A DNA stretch of 64,000 nt from Antitrichia curtipendula (taxonomy: Eukaryota; Streptophyta; Bryopsida; Hypnales; Leucodontaceae): NCBI GenBank assembly GCA_951230915.1, contig OX579637.1:26536001-26600000 (forward strand), written 5' to 3'. Of the stretch, positions 1 to 12,399 are shown one piece after another. The position numbers were made by a program, and so were the translations under genes. Under the pieces are notes generated by a model, which was not told the origin of the DNA, ran no database searches, and was given only the letters and a program-made list of their open reading frames with translations. Every line of letters begins with the position of its first letter. Position 1 is the stretch's first letter.

Positions 1-3000
1 AAATACCATTTTCCAATTATTTTGACTATTATATGTAATCACGTTTGTAAAGAAAGCATGGATTAAACCATTTTGAATCTGTGAAATCAAATTTATAGAG
101 CATTTTTTTGGCAAGCAATCAAATCACTTCATTTTTTTTGCAACAAATTGTATTGTTTTCTACATAGAAAGTTCTAATTCGTTACACTATGATTAAGGGT
201 GTGAAAGTTATGAAGCATCATCTTTTGTAGGCAATGAAAGCATTTTTTTCAAAAGTTAAAATAAAAAAGATTTGTTGTTTAATTATCTTTCAATATTTTC
301 TTAGAACAAAGGATTCCATAAGTTTATTTTCTATTAGAACAATTCACCAATAGTAATAGTGAATTTTATTTTATCATAAAGCTAGTAATAATAATTTTTT
401 TTCCTTATATCATATATATTTTTTTACTTAATTTCTTTTTAAATCATGGAAAAAAAACTTTGTTTTTTATTGAGTATTTGTAATTTTTATAATCTTGATT
501 CAATTTTAAAATGATAAGAAAAATTAAATCTAGAATGCCCAATTCTAAAGTTAGACTACATCTAAGCCAAATTTCAAAATTAAAACTCTTCCAAACTGCA
601 AGATCGTGATGCTTTAAAAAAATCAAAAGTAGAAAGAAGTAGAAAATACAATTATTTGTAAAGTGTGTATAATGAGGGACTAGTAGCTAGAGTTTGACCA
701 AAATAAAAGATGAAATTCCTTAAAGCATTCAAACTTGGTTTCAGGGAGTTTGGTTTTGTGTTTCATTTGAACTATTCTTAAGTTGAACCTTCTTTTAATA
801 TTCCTTCAACAAACTTGAATTTGCTTTACAGTTAACTCTAATTCTAATTTGAAATATTGAATAAAATATTGAATTTCTTCACAAACAAGTTACATTTTAC
901 AGTTAACTCTAATGATTTGAAATATTTAACGATATATTTAATTATTTTGGTGCAAGATTGGGGTTGCGAGAATAGCTTTGGAGCAAAGTTGGATCTGAGA
1001 TAGTACCGGCCTAGTCTAGATTTGGGTTAGCCTTGGCTAGTCATTGTCCCCGTTTTGCATGGATTAGTGTGTTCCATTCATCATTTTTCTTTTAAGTTCT
1101 ACTACTGCTATTGTATATCCTATTTTTAAAGGGTTTTTTCTTGTTATATTGTTGTATATATTGTTGTTAAGCATTCAACAACATTTTGCTAGTTTTTCAT
1201 ATTCCAGTGAGTTTTTTTGGTTTTGTATTTACATATTTTGTTTTGCCACAACATTTTCTCCAACTATTTCCTTGGCATTCTCTACTTTTCTTTTGCAACT
1301 TCATTTTCTTGTTTCAAACTTGATTGGTTGACAGCTTGATCATGCTAAAACTTGCACTTGTAGAGCTTTTCAATGTATTTTTTTGGTGTGAATTCAAATT
1401 CCCTTGTCTTAGTAATTCATATTTTTAACTTTTGAATTATGGTCTATGCTTGACTATGCTTGTAGTGCTATCTTTGCATTAGCATATGCTTATTAATTTG
1501 GTATTATTGTTTCTTTTTCATTAGAAGGTTTACAATTTATTGTGCTTTTTTGCTTGTATTTCCTTTCATTGAAGGGTTTAGGATTTGTTAAGTTTGATTC
1601 ATACCTAGCTTCCTCGTCTAGTTTTTTTGTTAACAATGCATTGTTAATAATGAGGTTTTGGATTTAAACTAGATTGCAATGAAACTAGATTTGCTTCAGA
1701 TTGCTAACATTGGTGGAGGTTTAGGATTAAAACTACACTTGAATCAAATTTGATTTCCATTCTATTAGAAGGTGCATTTTTTAGTGTTTACATAATTGTG
1801 AATTGTTCTATAGAAAGCACCAACCCTTTATTTCTACAACAAATTGCAGAGTGTGCAATTGCAAACCATGTCAATTATAATTTGAATGGGCGTATAAGTC
1901 TATTTTAGCGTATTTTTACCCTAAGTATGCAAGTAATGTTTTACTAACATTTTGTTAGAGGAATTATACACAATACTTTTAGAGTTTTATTAAGATTTAG
2001 GATGAAATAATATTAATTTTAGGATTAAAGAATTCAAAAGATCCATTGTAAATTTAATATATATACTACAATCAACATTATCTTTGTCTTGAAGATAATA
2101 ATCTTCAAGACAATGGTAATTTCCAAAGGACAATGAAATCACATTGCTTGTCATTTAAAGATAAAAAAAAGTTGATGGTAGAAAAATTCAATTTCAAATT
2201 CCTCTCTATAGCACTGTAGTTCATTTTCTTACAAAGACAATTGGGTGATTGCACACTACGGTCATCCTCCAATCAAGTATACAATCTACTAAAAAGTAAT
2301 ACAAAATGTACACATTATTGGTACAAAATAATTACACATTGGTACTAAATGGAGCCAAAATGCCATTTATACCAAAATTCAGTATTGGCCCATTTGAATT
2401 AAAAGGTCTTAGTATTTTAATTTATGCAAAATATAAGACTCCGATCCATTTATTATTTGTTTTTTAAGTCACAATATCTAAAGAAAAATTGACTCCAAAC
2501 TTTCATCTTATGCAAAAAATTTGTCATGACTACAATTTTGGACAACTATAGCATCCTTACTTATTATGGAATCAAATATACTTATATTTGACTCAAAGGT
2601 AATTATCTTTAATTTGAAGATAATGCACAAATGTTATAAAAATTCTCGACACCTATGTACAATTTTTTTCTAAAACAAATAATATTTTAAATAAATAGCT
2701 TGTAAAAAAATGATATCAATTAGAAACCGTTATTACCAATCAAGATGGAAAGTATGATTTGTCCAAACCCATTTCGACAAAATCAAGATGGCAACGTTAG
2801 AATCCATTAAAGCGAGGAGGTAAGTTTCTAACTTACTACAATAAGTAAAAAAATAAAATAACTGATAATTATTGCCTTTGACCCAATACTTTTCATTAAC
2901 AAATTTTTATAATCATCAAAATTATGGTGACTGAACACGACTGTACATCTGTCATATTTGAGAGGAGGACTTCTGCTGGCTTGTCATTTTTCACGGTCTC

Positions 3001-4546
3001 CACCTTCCTCCGCTTGATGCCTTCTTTTAAGGCCTTCTTCCTTTATGCCACACACCTTGTGTCTTCTTTCATATGCGTGCATTTGTCTCTTTGAAGTTGA
3101 TGTACAAGTGTAGTTTTGCTGCGTAGTTTCTTTTGCATGTGAAAGTGCTTGGAGAGGAGTACATTGAACCTTTTGACTACTTATAGAGTTTGTTAATGCT
3201 GCTAGAAGGTGCGGGTGTCATAGGGCAAAATATGCTTGATCGAGAGGTTTGGGATTTCACAGAAGTTGGTTGAGTGCACCTAATTGTGATGAGAGAGGCC
3301 CCTTTGCAAGGGGAGGAGGCAAGCACGGAGGGAAACAAGTCTGCAAAAGTTGTGGGACTTACAAGATAGGTGTTGTTGTTGTTTTGTATTTTGTTGTTGT
3401 TTTGTTTTGATGCAATGCTAATTCAATAGTGTAGTGCATGCAAGGTGGAATGTGTGCTATTTGTAACTTCAGAGATTAATTGATTGGTTGGGAGGAATTT
3501 TGCTAAGAAATTGAGTGAGTGGGTAGGATGAATTTTTGTGGTCTTCATTGTATTAGAGGCAACAAATGTTAGTAACTAAACTGATGAGAGTGAGCTTTGA
3601 TCACTTAGTAATTAATAAAATTTTCCTTTTTCTATTCATTTGGTGCAAAATTAGTTCTTTGATTTTTTGTCTTATTTATGTGTCTTGTCAAATTGACAAG
3701 GTTCAAATGACAATGAAGGTTCTTTGTTCATTCATTATTGTTTGAGCCATAATCTAGTAGGATTAAAATGGCCATTATATATGTTAGTATGCTTTCAGGG
3801 TCTTTGACACTATCATTGTTATTGTTTTTTAATTTAAATGTGGAGTTGTAAAATAATTAGTTCAATTGGCAAAATAATGATTGAAACACACAAATTAGTT
3901 AATGATGTATTCCATTGTTGAATGTGTGTTCACCTGCCTTCAAATACTATCATCATGGGATTCCTGTCCAGTTTTTGAGTTTATAGTAATTCACTTTAGT
4001 GCAAGCTTTTGATAAATCATAATTTAATGACTTGTATGTGCCTTGTGTTGTTGTAGCCAAGGTTATGTTGCATTATATTGGATTGTATTTGGAGTGCGCA
4101 TGATGACAAGAGGGTCTATGGGAACGGCACAACTAGGCGTATGCCTATAGAATGATCCATATGTATTGTTTTCCTTGTCTTTGTGAATCTTCTCTTGTTA
4201 ATATTATTGGCTTGATGTAGTATTTAATACACTTAAGCAACAACAAAAATCTAGAGTATAAAGTACCTTAAATACTAAGCCCGCATTAAACGGTCATAGA
4301 AATAGGTGCCTAAATTCTATTACCGAACATTCAGAGATCTTAGGATATTGCATTAGAGATGGGGTCATCTGGAGATTCTCCACTAATGAATATAGAAAAG
4401 AGACCAACAAAAAAATTATATATATAGCATAGAAATGGGTCAAACAGAGATCTTTTAATGATGACATTTTCCAATTCGGTTGTTGATGCTGATCATTTGG
4501 AGATCTATTGGTGAAAGATAATGTTCTAGGTACAATGTCTAGGTGA
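1..4546. other. AT-rich sequence without recognisable genes
   Basis: Reading frames here are short (60 codons or fewer) and show no family motif on either strand. The stretch is AT-rich with many A and T runs. The only clear structure is the perfect hairpin at 2084-2113, listed separately. The right limit is the target duplication of the CACTA element. Confidence 0.6.
2084..2113. repeat. Perfect inverted repeat, 13-bp arms
   Basis: Arms at 2084-2096 and 2101-2113 (TTGTCTTGAAGAT and its exact reverse complement) are separated by only AATA. It can form a cruciform or an RNA hairpin. No gene lies beside it, so a terminator or microRNA role is not supported. Confidence 0.8.
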
Positions 4547-4549
4547 CAT
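4547..4549. repeat. Target site duplication CAT, left copy of the CACTA element
   Basis: CAT immediately precedes the CACTA terminus and matches CAT at 8454-8456 directly after the other terminus. Confidence 0.88.
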
Positions 4550-4784
4550 CACTACAACAAAATGGATGCTTTATGATTGCAAAAGAAAGATTGCAATGAG
4601 TCGTAAAATCTCAAAATATGACTGCTGCAGAAATCATTGTAGATGATGTGCAATATGATTAGGTCTAGTCATTACCGACTAGTCATATTTTTAATGAGTC
4701 ATATTTGTAGTTATCTAGATTGGGAGTATAATACGCCATATTATACCAACGTGGTTATCTTACCAAAGAATATTAATAATGATA

Positions 4785-5190
4785 GAAGAAACAAGAAGCA
4801 AAAGATAATAAGTGCTAAGAGGTAAGATGCAACAAGAAGTAAGAAGAAGCAAGAATTACTATCTAACAAGAAGCAACAAGAAACACAAATTAAGATGCAA
4901 CAAAATGCAACAAATAATAAGAAAAAACAAGAAATAAGATGCAATAAGAAGCAAAAAGCAACAAGAGCAAACAATGAGCATGAACTAAGAAGCAACAAGA
5001 AACATGAACTAATAAGCAACAAGAAGCAAAAATTAAGAAGCAAAAAAAACCAAGAGCTAAAAGGTAGCAAGAAACGAAAACTAAGAGGCAACAAAATTTA
5101 GGAGACAACAAGAAGCAAGAGCTAAAAGGTAGCAAAAAACAATAACTAAGAGGTAACAAAATCTAGGAGACAACAAGAAGCAAAGAAATA
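4785..5190. repeat. Purine-rich tandem repeat (AACAAGAAGCAA-like units) inside the CACTA element
   Basis: About 400 bp of degenerate units of roughly 12-24 bp, built from AACAAGAAGCAA and AACTAAGAAGC. Low complexity keeps frames open on both strands: Lys/Asn/Gln-rich on the plus strand, Leu/Phe/Cys-rich on the minus strand. These frames follow from base composition and are not called as genes. Confidence 0.75.
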
Positions 5191-7739
5191 AAAAATAGCC
5201 AAATGTTGCACTTTGAGGGGGAGGTACAAAAAACAGTGACTAGAGTTTCAAAATCCTAATCATGTGGCTTGCCTTAGTCATGCGCATGACTTGTTTTAGT
5301 CATGTGACTTGACATAGTTTTACAACCGACCAAATATGACTATACTAAGCAACTAAGCTAGTTTAATAATCAAATTTGATCCGAAGTGAATACATACTAA
5401 CACTACAATTCCACAAAATGCTTAAAAGAAAATTGCTAGGCCTTAAGCACCTATAGCTATAGAAAAAAAAGTGTGCAAAAAATATGGGAGTGAAAGTATT
5501 TAGTAGAGGTGCTATTTAAATGCATCTTTGAAGCAAAATAAGGGATTATGCTTTTATAGTCTAAGTATATCCTTGTAAGAACATCCAAACAACCATTTTT
5601 TAATTGTAATATAAGCATGCGCATACTTACAATGAACCTCAATCTTCATATGAATAATTTTGTGACTCTTATAGGGCCTACAGAGACCCTCTAAATTGTG
5701 GCTTGTATAACATTGTTGAGAACCTTCCTAATAAATAAACAAACTTCAATACAAAACATGTGTGAGTGTTTTAACTATATCCTTGAGATAAAGCATGCAC
5801 AACCATGTTTTTTATTGCTGGACTAAGTCCTAAGTTAGATATTCAAGTATTATTCAATTGGCATTCTAAACATTGAACAAATTTTTTCTAATGGTAAACC
5901 ATAAGTGGTTCACATCTTAATTAAAACTAACAAAAACTATAAAAATTAGAAACTTGAGGTGGTTTTGGATGGTTTTGGCCAATCCAAGCCAAAGCTCTAG
6001 ACTTCCAAATCCAAGTTGAAAATTTAAAAATTTTGATAGCTTAAATTGTAGAGTGTTGCATGCCTATTCAAGAATAGTAAAATCTTTATAATGGGATATT
6101 TTTAGCAAAAATTATGGGTGGATGAAATTCTATCTCTTATTCTTTTTTCAAGACTTTATCTAACATTTTCTTCTAGCCTATAAGTCTAAATTAACTTTTA
6201 CTTTCAAGATTGCATTGTAAATGTCATCTAAATGTAAGGTCCCTTCCTAGCTTGAATTAAATGAATTTTGATGTTTTTAATCCAAAATTAATGCTTTTGA
6301 TTATTCAAATTCATTATAATCTATTTTCTTTATTTTTTATCCATTTTTAAAAGTGTGATATATTCTTGAAAACCTTTAAGAATTACCTAAATGATTTTGA
6401 ATTCAAAGTTGGATTTTAATAAATTCTTATGCTTGAGTTAAGCTTCTAATTTCTAATGTAATTATGGTTTCTACCCCAAAAAATAACAAAGTGTCAAATT
6501 GAAGGACATGCCTCAAAATCCATTTCCACCTCATCCCCATTTTTCAACATGCATATTATGGTTGTATCATAAGGCCTGCCTTGATGCATTTTTGTTGTGT
6601 TCTTTGTGTTTTGTATACAACTTAAATAACGACTCTTACACTAAAGTGAATAAATTCTATCTATGATCAAAAAAAAATTCTTTCAACATATTTCTTTCTA
6701 TTTCTCTCTCTTGATTTTTTCCAAAATTTTTTCTACATTTTTTTATTTTTCCTCTTTTTTTGAATTATTTTAGAACTACAATCTTTGGTTTCAATTACTA
6801 CTAATTAATTTTTAATAATTCTAGAAGTCAAACAATTGTAATGACATAATCCTCATAAGTGCTAAATAAATATCTATTGAAGACCTTAAAATTTCTTTTG
6901 GTCAACTATGCATATTACAATCAACAATATTTGTTTAATACAAAGTCAAAACTCTATAAGGGGGTCAACTTAGTCTCTTAACTATGCCCAACAACCTAAA
7001 GCTTTAAGTAGCAACTTGGAACCTATACTTCTACTTCAAACTTTTAGAGTTCGAATACAAATGGCATTCCTCACTTGCTCTTGCTCTATGAATACTCAAG
7101 TATAGATTTTTCCTTCATTCTTTTTTCTCTCCTTAAATTAGATTTTTTTCAAGCTTCAAGTATTTTTTCTAAACCCTACAATCTTCAATCTACATCACTA
7201 GTTAACTACAATAGATTTTACTTTGTATCAAGCAATCTAACTAGCTCTTAATTTGTATTAGCCACCACAATCAATTAATATAATTAGTTAATCTGCTAGT
7301 GCAACAAACCTGTTAGTTTACAACTAGATGTGGATTCATGTCCTCATGACTTAAGGTATTTGTTAAACAATATTCTTTCTCTCTCATTAAAGAAATCAAC
7401 AATCTCTATATTTGAACCAATATAGGACTATCTTTATAAGACTATCTTTGTTACCAAATATATATTTCAACTTGAAAAAAATCCGCCATAAAGAACCAAA
7501 ATATATTTAATATGCATTTTGAGACCCTTTTCCTATCCTTTCCAACATCTATTGTCTCGTGTTGTTAATTGTTTCACTTTTCTCTACTTCCTTTGTAATC
7601 CCTACGAGAAATTTAAATTTATTAATTAAAATATAAACATATGCCACTCCAAATATTTGAACACAAATTCTATAATAGGCACAACATACAACAACAATAA
7701 AAACTTTTTAATAGGCATGAAATAAAGTTATGCTTATAC

Positions 7740-8250
7740 TTTAAAGAATGAGATCTATAACCAAAATAGTAGAAGGTCATCTTAGATTGACCCTCTTTTC
7801 CTTGGACTATCCAAAAAATAAAAAAATGACTTTCCCCCCCCCCAATATGACTAAAACAAAATATAACTAGGTGCTCTCCAAATATGTTCCTTGTCCAAAT
7901 TTTCCATCGGTGGCCTCCAAAAGAGATAAAATGACTATTAAAATAATGTGACTGCAAAATATGACTCCCCCCAAAATATGACTCAAGCAAAAATATGACT
8001 GGTTGCTCTTCAAAGATGTTCCTTGCTCAAAAAGAAAAAAAAAAATGACTATGGAAAAAATGTGACTATAAAACATGACTCAAGCAAAAATATGACTGGG
8101 TACTCTTAAAACATGTTCCTCGCCCAAATTTTCCTTGGGCTACCCAAAACCAAAAAAATTATCATTACCAAAAAGATATGATTACAAAATATAACTTACA
8201 CAAAAATATGACTATATAATATGACTAGACCTTCCTTGTATATGTTTCCT
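7740..8250. repeat. Tandem array of about 115-bp units in the right subterminal zone of the CACTA element
   Basis: Four imperfect units share the order: a TATGACT-rich stretch, a segment like CTCTTCAAAGATGTTCCTTG, then CCAAATTTTCC, then A-rich sequence. Units are recognisable around 7740, 7850, 7970 and 8085. A C10 run lies near 7830-7845. The array multiplies the subterminal TATGACT motif. Two overlapping minus-strand frames (7670-7990 and 7867-8076) are reading-frame shadows of this array. Confidence 0.7.
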
Positions 8251-8453
8251 ATTGTTCCTTATAAAGTACTTAGCTGTTTTCAATGGGCATATACTATATG
8301 CTCGTGAAGTACAAGGCCAAAATATGAATGGCAGTCATATTTGCAGTCATATTTTTTCCCAAGATGTTGGCTTTCCAAAATATGACTACGAGCAATTGCC
8401 AATCATCCCTAGTCATGTTTTTCCGGTCATAAAATGCAAGTTTTGTTGTAGTG

Positions 8454-8456
8454 CAT
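8454..8456. repeat. Target site duplication CAT, right copy of the CACTA element
   Basis: CAT directly follows the right terminus GTAGTG and matches the three bases before the left terminus at 4547-4549. Confidence 0.88.
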
Positions 8457-8821
8457 CGTGAAAATACCTAATGATGAATTCAAAAAAATGAACCTAGAAC
8501 AATTGATGGTAACAATTCGGAAGTATGGGAGTTGATTACTGGATCCTAGAGGACTTTAAATGGTATGTTTAAAGTAAAAGTGTACTACAATAGATAGATA
8601 AGAACTCCGGTCTTCAAAGAAGGCCGGCGTGAATAAAGTGTCTGTTCGTAATGACAATGAGCCGTTGTCCAGTGGATCAAAGGCCATTGATGCAAAACTA
8701 CTCTTCCCTTTCGAGAATAGACACTTTAGTGACTAGTACCCAAAATTAAAAATAACCAGTATTAAGAAGCATGTGGATATGCAGAATAAGTGCAAGGGAG
8801 AGGGATGTTGAAAACAATGTC
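8457..8821 (-). other. 3' untranslated region of the LINE
   Basis: Non-coding sequence between the ORF2 stop (8822) and the CACTA insertion. It holds a short hairpin (8607-8627: CCGG-T-CTTC, loop AAA, GAAG-G-CCGG) and a longer-range 10-bp inverted pair, TAAAGTGTCT at 8634-8643 and AGACACTTTA at 8719-8728. LINE reverse transcriptases often recognise structured RNA at the 3' end, so these may be recognition elements. That role is inferred. Confidence 0.5.
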
Positions 8822-8824
8822 TTA

Positions 8825-9484
8825 TTCAAGTGGGAGTGCTTGGTTATTTTTTATTTTTCTTTTATACATGATGATTGATCCGGCAAATTGTATGGCAATG
8901 GTGTTGAGTGTTTTAAAAGTTTGTGTCACAGCTGTTTCAGGTAGTTTGAGTTTGTTGACAAGAAGTTTCATTGATGGGGTATGTGTTGTTCCCTTAGCTC
9001 CTGCTGCAATGACAATAAGTGGGTCCACATTCCATCCTTGGGCCATAATGTTATTGATTAATGGTTGGTACTTTTGGATTTTGTTATCTATTGTTATTTG
9101 TGAGAATCGATCATTAGTATATGTGAATTCTATGAACTGTATAGTGATATTGTTATTTGGGGTAGTTGGTGGATTATTCTGGTATGGAAGTCTTTTAACA
9201 CAGAGGATGTCCGGTTTGAATCTAGCATTACAGTGACAGCGTTGTCTTTCACACGAGCAAGGTAAGAGCCATGAAGGAACAGTGTTTTCCTGTAGATTAT
9301 TGTTGAATGTGCCTGCGTTCATTAGTGTATAGAATCTACTTTTTTTGTTGGATATAATTAGCTTTCGTAGTTCCCATATTGCTTTGTTATGTCGTTTTAC
9401 TCTGAGAGCGTGGATATGCGGTTGATTACATTTTAAAAGTACATGGAGCCATGTGTCGATATTTGGTGATTGACATATAGAGCA
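8825..9484 (-). other. CCHC knuckle plus restriction-like endonuclease (RLE) domain at the C-terminus of LINE ORF2
   Basis: Codons count from the Met at 10120. Cys213, Cys216, His226 and Cys231 form C-x2-C-x9-H-x4-C. After it come KRHNKAIWEL (codons 242-251), a second Cys group CSCERQRCHC, FKPDIL (Pro303-Asp304), FIEFTYTNDRF (Glu331) and KIQKY (Lys350), then GWNVDPLIVIAAGAKG. A knuckle followed by RHN, PD, E and K-x2-K-Y is the signature of the PD-(D/E)xK nuclease at the C-terminus of R2-class LINEs. Elements with an N-terminal APE nuclease normally lack it. The domain looks complete up to the stop at 8822. Confidence 0.78.
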
Positions 9485-9850
9485 TGCGACTGATGGAAAT
9501 CTTTCCACACCAAAAAATAGTTGTTTTCTAGCGTTTCCCATGTATTGGCCAGTGCGGAATTTTAATAGACTTGTTTTTTGTGAATCTGTTATTTCAGGGT
9601 TGGACCAAAATTCATTAGAGAGGTCATTGTCTATATCAGAATTGAGTGTCCATTTGCTAATGCTAGGAAATCTTTGTGCCAATATTTCTATGTTTTTTTC
9701 ACGGTCTTGTTTATTGATGTATGTTTGTAGGCATCTAACCGGTCCTTTATCCGGTCGATGGGCTGGACTTGGCCATTCATCTTTTTGGTAATAGAATGGC
9801 GTAGTGTGTGCAAATTCATATGGTTTAGAGGCAAATTTGTATTCCTTTGT

Positions 9851-10282
9851 TGTACCATGTTTTGCGAGTTTGTCTGCATTTTCATTACCTACAATATTAA
9901 TGTGGGCTTTGATTTTGGAGATTGTGGTGATCTTTATTCGACTCTGAAGCATTGCTACCATAGATTCTAATATGGTTTTATCAGCATAGTTGCGGTGCAG
10001 CATAGGATGTTTTAGTTGTGTATTAATTACATATAGACAATTTAGACAGTCAGTGAATATGTGTGCTGGTTCATTTGGATATCTTGTAATGATTATTTGA
10101 AGTGTTTTATGTATGGCCATTAGCTCAGCTCTAAAACAAGTTTGTAGTCCTGGTAGTCTTTTGGAGACTTGGATTTCTTCCTTAGAGGGATTATATATAC
10201 CATATCCCGCTTTTTCACGTATCCAGTGGCCATCTGAATGTTGTTTTGGTGGTATAAATCATCCATCAGTGTAATAGCTATA
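9851..10282 (-). other. RNase H domain of LINE ORF2
   Basis: Motifs: YYTDG (first catalytic Asp) at about 10262-10276, RAELMAIHK (catalytic Glu) around 10120, IFTDCLNCLY (second Asp, codon 24 of the frame from 10120), and KAHINIVGNENADKLA (the His and last Asp). The order and spacing are those of RNase HI domains that remove the RNA strand after cDNA synthesis. The TGA at 10259-10261 replaces the residue after DG, usually Ser or Gly. Confidence 0.85.
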
Positions 10283-10507
10283 TTGCGCTGGGAATTTGAG
10301 TTGGGGGGTAGTTGTATATGTTGGGAATGGTGGTATGTGCATATTTATTGGGTTGTGATTGGTTTTATATGAGAGTTTATTCCAATTGGTATGCTTGTTC
10401 ACTGCTACATTATTAGGTGTGGGAGGAGCAATTTGTATGTGATATTGTGGTATTTGCATATCTTCGAGAATCGATGAGAGAGAATTTGTCTGGTTGGATG
10501 GGCCGAT

Positions 10508-10867
10508 ATTATGATTTTGGTGGTGTATACAAAGAATGTGTATGGCAAGGGGTTCAGTATGCGGGTGTTTTTGTAGTTCAAAGGGGATTGTTGGTTCTTC
10601 ATATGTAATAGTGTCTGCAGCAAAATGGACAATAACGTGTGTATCGTCAAATGGTCCGGTATATGGTGAAAAGTTTTGGTACCAATTTATATCTGGTATG
10701 ACTAGTATAGTTATGGTGTTTTGATCATTCTTGGATGCTAATCTAGCCCAGTGTAATGCTTGTTGGGCTGTCTCCTCATTATGAGGGTGGGCAAAACCTA
10801 TACCTTTCCATTTGTATTCAAAGGCATTACCGAGGGAACCAAATATTCTATCTCTGTCAAATTGAGA
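10508..10867 (-). other. Conserved-looking segment in the RT-RNase H linker, possibly derived from an N6-adenine methyltransferase
   Basis: Codons 729-848 of the frame starting at 13051 read FDRDRIFGSLGNAF, then GIGFAHPHNEE, then ALHWARLA, then ITILVIPDINWYQN. The pattern resembles PCIF1-like and related methyltransferases: a glycine turn, a strand ending in (N/D)PP(F/W/Y), a helix, then a strand ending in a P-x-W motif. Here the catalytic NPP(F) position reads AHPH, so the fold would be inactive or divergent. This is pattern memory only. The rest of the roughly 600-codon linker (about 12060 to 10280) has a Cys cluster, CYPKCTLECSKPC, near 11725-11765, and nothing else I recognise. Confidence 0.3.
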
Positions 10868-12399
10868 GTAAAATTGCGTGATTTGTGTAGAGCAGATAAT
10901 TGGTGAGGAGAAGTATGAATGAGATATGTTAAATGTTGATGTTATAGAATGTAGTATATTTTGTGGTAGGGTGTGGTGTGAAGTCTTGAATGGAATTTTT
11001 TTGGATTTTTTATATTTGTATCTTTGATAGAGCCATATGATTTCGGTTTCAAATGATTGTGTAGGTGGTACTAGGTCATTTATGTTATGTTTAGCAGTGT
11101 GATATTGTTTCCATAACCATTGTAATCTGGTAGTGGGGATAGTAATGAGGTATTTACCAGTGTCTTGATATAGGTGTGTGTGTTCATTTTGTGTTGTTAT
11201 GGTGTGTGTGTTTGTTAGTATGTCTTTTTCTGGGTTGCATTCGGTAGTGGAGATAGATATAAGTGGGATTATTGTTGGTGGTGGAATGAATCTTATATCT
11301 CTAAGTTGTTCATGGTTGAAGTTTATCGTGATGATGTTATTGTAGTGTTTGTGTTTTTGTTTTGTGTAATATTGTGTTAACAAAGTGATGTTATGTGTTA
11401 TTATTGTTGGTTGATTAAACGGGAAAAGGTCTCTTTGTGGCATCCATTTAGTATAGATTGTATTATCTTGAAGTGTCCATTGACATAGGTATGTATTATA
11501 TTTTTTGGAGATGTTATATTTGTCTTTTGTTTCTTTTGTTTTATGGTTTGTTATAATATGTATGGGAAGTGCATTTAAGTTGTATGGGATGTGTGTAGGT
11601 GGATTTTGTTGTTGTGGTAGCGGTGGTGGTTCTAGGTGGGTGGGATTTTCTAATGTTATTGGGTGTACATCGTGATTATCTGATACGTATTGTGCTTTGA
11701 GAGTTTGTGGTAGTGGGTGTCTTTGGCAAGGTTTTGAACATTCAAGGGTACACTTTGGATAGCAAAAAAGTTGTTCAGCAATGTTCAAAGCTCTTTTTTC
11801 TATTTTGGTTGGGATTTTATAACATATTTTGAAGTCTTTCGGTGACATGAGATTCGTGCCATTAGGGAGTGTAATGTGTTTTATTTTATAGATATTATGT
11901 AATAAGAGTTTATGTATCATTTTAAGAGAAAAGTTCTGGTTTATATGGGGTAGAATGATATTGGTTTGCGACAACCATTCTTTTTCAAGTTCTGTTGTAT
12001 ATAATTGGAAGTTGTCTTGTATACTATTGAGGTGGAGGCATGTTTCATGTTTTAGTAAAAATAGAGTCCTTGTTGTAGGCGATCGAATGCAATCCTGTGG
12101 TTTAATTCTAGGGATGTTTTCTGCACCACCAAATTTGGCTAAGATATGATGAATAAGTCCTTTATATATTATTCCTAGTCTTTCTGGATCATTCAAGGCG
12201 TTTCTAAGTTGTTCACTAATGCAACATAGATATGCATTTTTGAGTGAGAAGGCTTCTAGGCCAAATAATTCATGTGGGAGTTGTGCTATTACATTTGCAG
12301 TGCATTTTGGGAGTCCACATATTGTTTTTTGAATTCCAATAATCTTTTTATCTAGTTTTTTAATTGTTGGTAGTGAGTATGGAACTGCAAAAAAGCTAT

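Larger units (their letters stand above)
4550..8453. mobile_element. Non-autonomous CACTA (En/Spm-type) DNA transposon
   Basis: The left end reads CACTACAACAAAA at 4550-4562. The right end is its exact inverse, TTTTGTTGTAGTG, at 8441-8453. The three bases CAT lie directly outside both ends (4547-4549 and 8454-8456), which is the 3-bp target duplication typical of CACTA elements. The similarity continues inward (TTTATGATT against TTTTATGACC). Subterminal zones on both sides are full of the heptamer TATGACT and its inverse, the kind of repeated site that binds transposase in En/Spm. The element is 3904 bp long and no transposase reading frame is present, so it is probably mobilised in trans. 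The intact ends and duplication suggest a fairly recent insertion. Confidence 0.93.

Noticed and set aside
4785..5190. Lys/Asn-rich and Leu/Phe-rich proteins on opposite strands
   Set aside because: Both frames follow from low-complexity AACAAGAAGC repeats and lack non-repetitive coding sequence.
8790..9236. 148-codon plus-strand frame
   Set aside because: Lies antisense to the RNase H/RLE end of LINE ORF2, whose motifs are clear.
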